Source: Deferrisoma camini S3R1
GTDB taxonomy: Bacteria > Desulfobacterota > Deferrisomatia > Deferrisomatales > Deferrisomataceae
Direction: 5' to 3'
Length of the DNA: 64,000 nucleotides
Assembly: GCF_000526155.1 (NCBI RefSeq)
Contig: NZ_JAFN01000001.1
Span: 1,368,501-1,432,500 of the forward strand
Both the position numbers and the translations under genes were made by a program. Each line of letters starts with the position of its first letter. The stretch's first letter is position 1. This document shows, in pieces, positions 61,225 to 64,000 of the stretch. The notes under the pieces were generated by a model, which worked only from the letters and a program-made list of their open reading frames with translations, searched no databases and was not told the origin of the DNA.

Positions 61225-63357
61225 CTATACCTGGAATCGGGCCACCAGCCTCGAAAGGCTCCGGGCCGTCTCCACCAGCTGCTCCATCTGCTCCCGCACG
61301 CCGTCGGCCTCGCGGCTGGCCCGTTCCACGGCCTCGGCCACGCCGGACAGATCCCGGGACACCTGCCGCGATCGGTCCGTGACCCCGGTCACCTGCCGGG
61401 CCGAGGCGTCCAGCTCGCCCGCCGCCTCGCCCACTCCGTCGGCGATGTGCTTCGTGGTCACCGACTGCTCTTCGACGGCCGCCGCGATGCCGGCCACCAC
61501 CTCCTCCACCTGGGCGATGCCCTGGGCCACGGACTCGATGTCCGCGCTGGTGGCCTGGGTGGATCCCACGATGGCCTCGATGCGCTCCCGGATCTGCTCG
61601 GTGGCCTCGGCGGTCTGCCGGGCCAGCTCCTTGATCTCGTTGGCGACCACCGCGAACCCCTTGCCCGACTCCCCGGCCCGGGCCGCCTCGATGGTGGCGT
61701 TCAGGGCGAGCAGCCGGGTCTGCTCGCTGATCTCGTTGATCGTCTGGGTGACCGAGGCGATCCGGTCGGCCGCTTTGGTGAGGTTCGCCACGCGCTCCGT
61801 GGCCTGCCGGGCCTGGGTCACCGCCCCGGTGGTGGTCTGCCGGGCCGTCTCGGTGCTCTTGGCGATCTCTCCGATGGTGTCGGCCATCTGGCGGGTGGCA
61901 TCGGCCACGTCGGCAAGGGTGGAGTTCGCCGAGTTGACCCGTCCGTCCACCTCCTCCAGGGAGTCGGCCAGCTCTCCCGTGCCCCCTGCCATGGCCCCCG
62001 TCTCCCGGGCCGACCGCCCCACCGCGTCTGCGATCTGGCCCACGGCGCCCGAGGTCCCTTCGGACACCTGGGCCACCCGTTGCGAGGCGGTCTTCACCCC
62101 CTCGACCACGACCCGGACCTTGTCGAGGAACAGGTTGAACCAGTGGGCCATGCGGTCGAACTCGTCCACCTCGTAGGAGCGGGCCTTGGCGTACACGGGG
62201 CACTCCCGGCAGTCGGAGACCTTTCCGTCCAACACCTCCCGGCACCGCACGTTCTCTTCAAGGGGCTGCATGGTGCCCGAGTGGCTCCAGCAGGGGTCGT
62301 CCACCCCGTACGAGGGGCAGTCCTCGGCACCGCAGTTCCACACCTCGGAGCACACCGGAACCCGGTAGGGCAGCCGGCGGGTGAGGTCGCCCTCGCCCTG
62401 GGCCATGTCCTTCAAGATGTCCACGGTGCGGTTCAAGGCCCGGGTGGTCGCCGTACCGAGCCAAAGCAGTACGCCCAGGAGCACCGCCCCGACCACGACC
62501 GAGCCGCCCGCGGTGCTCATGCGGGTGCGCCGGGCCGACGCCTCGGCCTCGGCCCGGGCCGTCGTGACCAGGCTCGCCACGGCTTCCTTGGCATCGCGGG
62601 CCCGGCCCTTCACCTCCTCCAGGGACCGGCCGATCGCTTCCTCGGCCCGCCACACCGCCACCGCCTCGTCCGCCATGCGGGTGAAGGCCTCCCGGTACCG
62701 CTCCACCGTCTCACCCAGCGTCTCGGAGGCGTTGCCCTTGTAGTCCTCCATTTTCTGGTCCCGGAGCTTGGAGACCAGCACGTCGAGGTCCTCGCCGAAC
62801 TTCTGGATGAGCCCGGGGTCACGGTGCAGGAAGAGGTTCTTGGCGTCCTCCCGGCACGGCACCAACGCCTCGCGGAGGTACGAGAACCACCGGACCTTCT
62901 CGGCCAGCTCCTCCTCCACGGCCGCGAACTCCTTGCGGGTGCCCTCCTCCGGGCCGAACCCCAGCTGCTCCATTCCGTCGGCCCACCCGCTCAGGTCACC
63001 GGCCAACCGTCCCACGGCCTGGGACAGACCCGACAGGGCCGAGGCCAACGGGCCGGCGGCGCCCTGGGCCACCGAGTCCAGGTCCGCCCGGACCCCGTCC
63101 CGCACCTCGGCCACGTTCGACCGGAAGGCTTCGATCTTGTCGGAGGTCATGTGGGTGACCTCCGAGGCGATCCGCAGGGCCGCGATCTCGGCGTCCGCCA
63201 CCGCCCGGAGGGCCTCGGTGGCCCCCCCCACCTGGCGTACCCGGGCCCCCACCGCCGTGAGCCCCACCGATGCCGCCACCGTGATCCCCGCCATGCCCAC
63301 CACGGCCACCCCCACCGACACCCACACCTTTTGGCGAAACGACAGGCGCCACCTCAT
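61225..63357 (-). CDS. Methyl-accepting chemotaxis protein with a cysteine-rich insertion near HAMP
   Basis: A 710-residue MCP. Membrane segments lie at about residues 10-32 and 284-304, enclosing a long helical periplasmic sensor. After the HAMP-like helix [13 protein letters not shown] comes an insertion of about 65 residues with seven cysteines ([37 protein letters not shown]; about 330-392), resembling C-x6-C ... CP-x-Y clusters known in other signalling proteins. The signalling bundle follows. The ATG overlaps the stop of the cheA-like gene (ATGA). Its signalling half is clearly different from the other two MCPs, so it did not take part in their exchange. Confidence 0.92.
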   Translation of the reverse strand: MRWRLSFRQKVWVSVGVAVVGMAGITVAASVGLTAVGARVRQVGGATEALRAVADAEIAALRIASEVTHMTSDKIEAFRSNVAEVRDGVRADLDSVAQGAAGPLASALSGLSQAVGRLAGDLSGWADGMEQLGFGPEEGTRKEFAAVEEELAEKVRWFSYLREALVPCREDAKNLFLHRDPGLIQKFGEDLDVLVSKLRDQKMEDYKGNASETLGETVERYREAFTRMADEAVAVWRAEEAIGRSLEEVKGRARDAKEAVASLVTTARAEAEASARRTRMSTAGGSVVVGAVLLGVLLWLGTATTRALNRTVDILKDMAQGEGDLTRRLPYRVPVCSEVWNCGAEDCPSYGVDDPCWSHSGTMQPLEENVRCREVLDGKVSDCRECPVYAKARSYEVDEFDRMAHWFNLFLDKVRVVVEGVKTASQRVAQVSEGTSGAVGQIADAVGRSARETGAMAGGTGELADSLEEVDGRVNSANSTLADVADATRQMADTIGEIAKSTETARQTTTGAVTQARQATERVANLTKAADRIASVTQTINEISEQTRLLALNATIEAARAGESGKGFAVVANEIKELARQTAEATEQIRERIEAIVGSTQATSADIESVAQGIAQVEEVVAGIAAAVEEQSVTTKHIADGVGEAAGELDASARQVTGVTDRSRQVSRDLSGVAEAVERASREADGVREQMEQLVETARSLSRLVARFQV

Positions 63358-64000
63358 GCGTATTCCTCCGTGCGCAGAATGCGGGCCACGCTGGCCAGGA
63401 GCTCGTCCCGGTCCAGCTTCACCTGGTAGTCGGTCACCCCAGCCTCCCGGCCCCTGGCGATGTCCTCGTCCTCCGCCAACGTGGTTAGCGCGACCACCGG
63501 CAGGTGCCGGAACCGCTCGTCGGCCCGGATCTTGCGGGTCAGGGCCAGTCCGTCCATGTTGGGCATCTCGATGTCGGTGACCACGGCATCGATCCTCTCC
63601 CCTTCCCGGCACAGGATGTCCCACGCCTCCTGGCCGTCCTCCGCCTCGAGCACCGCGTAGCCGGCCTCACGGAAGAACCCGGCCACCTGCCCCCGGAAAA
63701 AGGCCGAGTCCTCCGCCACGAGCAGGGTGGCCCCTTCCCGGGCGTCGGTCTCCTCGGCCTCGTACGCCTGGAACCAGTCCGGGTAGGAACGGCGGGCCAC
63801 GTCCACCACGTCCACCACCAAAACCGTCTCGCCTTCGATCACCGTGGATCCCGCGATGCCCGCCTGGACCAGGGTCTCCCGGTCCACCTCGATGCGCCCC
63901 TGGTACGCGTCCACCGGGCCGGTGGCCAGCAGGCCCGCCGATCGGCCCGGCAGCCGCACCACGAGCACCACCGGCTCGGCGTCCTCGTCGGGCACCCCCA
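63354..64000 (-). CDS. cheA: Chemotaxis kinase CheA C-terminus with fused receiver (N-terminus outside window)
   Basis: The frame is open to the window edge. The first 60 or so residues match the CheW-like P5 domain of CheA ([39 protein letters not shown]). A PDWF-containing linker follows, typical of CheA-receiver hybrids, then a receiver with EDSAFFRGQ, phosphoacceptor Asp in [12 protein letters not shown], Thr in ALTT and Lys in [11 protein letters not shown] CheV (CheW-receiver) protein would look similar; the P5-like sequence and PDWF linker favour CheA. Its stop overlaps the MCP start. Confidence 0.72.
   Translation of the reverse strand, partial: GVPDEDAEPVVLVVRLPGRSAGLLATGPVDAYQGRIEVDRETLVQAGIAGSTVIEGETVLVVDVVDVARRSYPDWFQAYEAEETDAREGATLLVAEDSAFFRGQVAGFFREAGYAVLEAEDGQEAWDILCREGERIDAVVTDIEMPNMDGLALTRKIRADERFRHLPVVALTTLAEDEDIARGREAGVTDYQVKLDRDELLASVARILRTEEYA

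Overview
The window is very GC-rich bacterial DNA (about 70 % by eye) with dense, compact operons. LptF/LptG, several lipobox proteins, a ResB/CcsA (system II) cytochrome c maturation pair, a large chemotaxis cluster and PAS-rich sensor kinases point to a Gram-negative bacterium with respiratory cytochromes. The best guess, an inference from gene content and GC, is a member of the former Deltaproteobacteria (Thermodesulfobacteriota, Deferrisoma-like). No rRNA, tRNA, CRISPR array, transposase or prophage gene was seen.

Layout: (1) 1-9.6 kb: a GcvT-family protein cut by the window edge with an Lrp regulator, a Cys-rich DUF2284 protein, a globin-PsiE fusion, a 1392-residue calcium-repeat lipoprotein, CheX and an MBL-fold hydrolase. 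(2) 9.7-23.2 kb, all minus strand: a ketopantoate reductase-like enzyme, a DMT and two MFS transporters with a MarR regulator, a DUF169 protein, a PepSY-type membrane protein, smc, an internally duplicated 144-residue protein, resB and ccsA. (3) 23.3-33.1 kb, all plus strand: a DUF1445 protein, a complete Liv-type ABC importer, the 5-oxoprolinase genes pxpABC, a secreted unknown and a cupredoxin lipoprotein. (4) 33.3-45.1 kb: MgtC, an alpha/beta hydrolase, a J-protein, an eight-fold zinc-ribbon repeat protein, a secreted unknown, a ClC channel, TagI, PyrD, a zinc phospholipase C-like protein, DeoC and LptF/LptG. (5) 45.2-64 kb, all minus strand: CheX and a receiver, then hybrid kinase, substrate-binding protein, hybrid kinase, CheR, CheB, CheW, three MCPs and the C-terminus of a CheA-receiver hybrid.

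Most genes within a run overlap by 4 bases (GTGA or ATGA), so translational coupling is the rule. The importer and pxpABC together look like an uptake and ring-opening route for 5-oxoproline or a related compound. The che cluster looks like one pathway in which a periplasmic binding protein lies between two PAS-rich hybrid kinases.

The most unusual feature of the window lies between the genes. Several families of dispersed repeats recur: 7- and 8-bp tandem arrays next to translation starts, often ending in a GAAGTTAC box followed by the Shine-Dalgarno; long imperfect palindromes; a three-copy element of about 150-170 bp; a G-rich element in six copies; and a two-copy element of about 48 bp. 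Other points worth attention are the globin-PsiE fusion, the zinc-ribbon repeat protein beside a J-protein, and two neighbouring MCP genes with nearly identical signalling halves.
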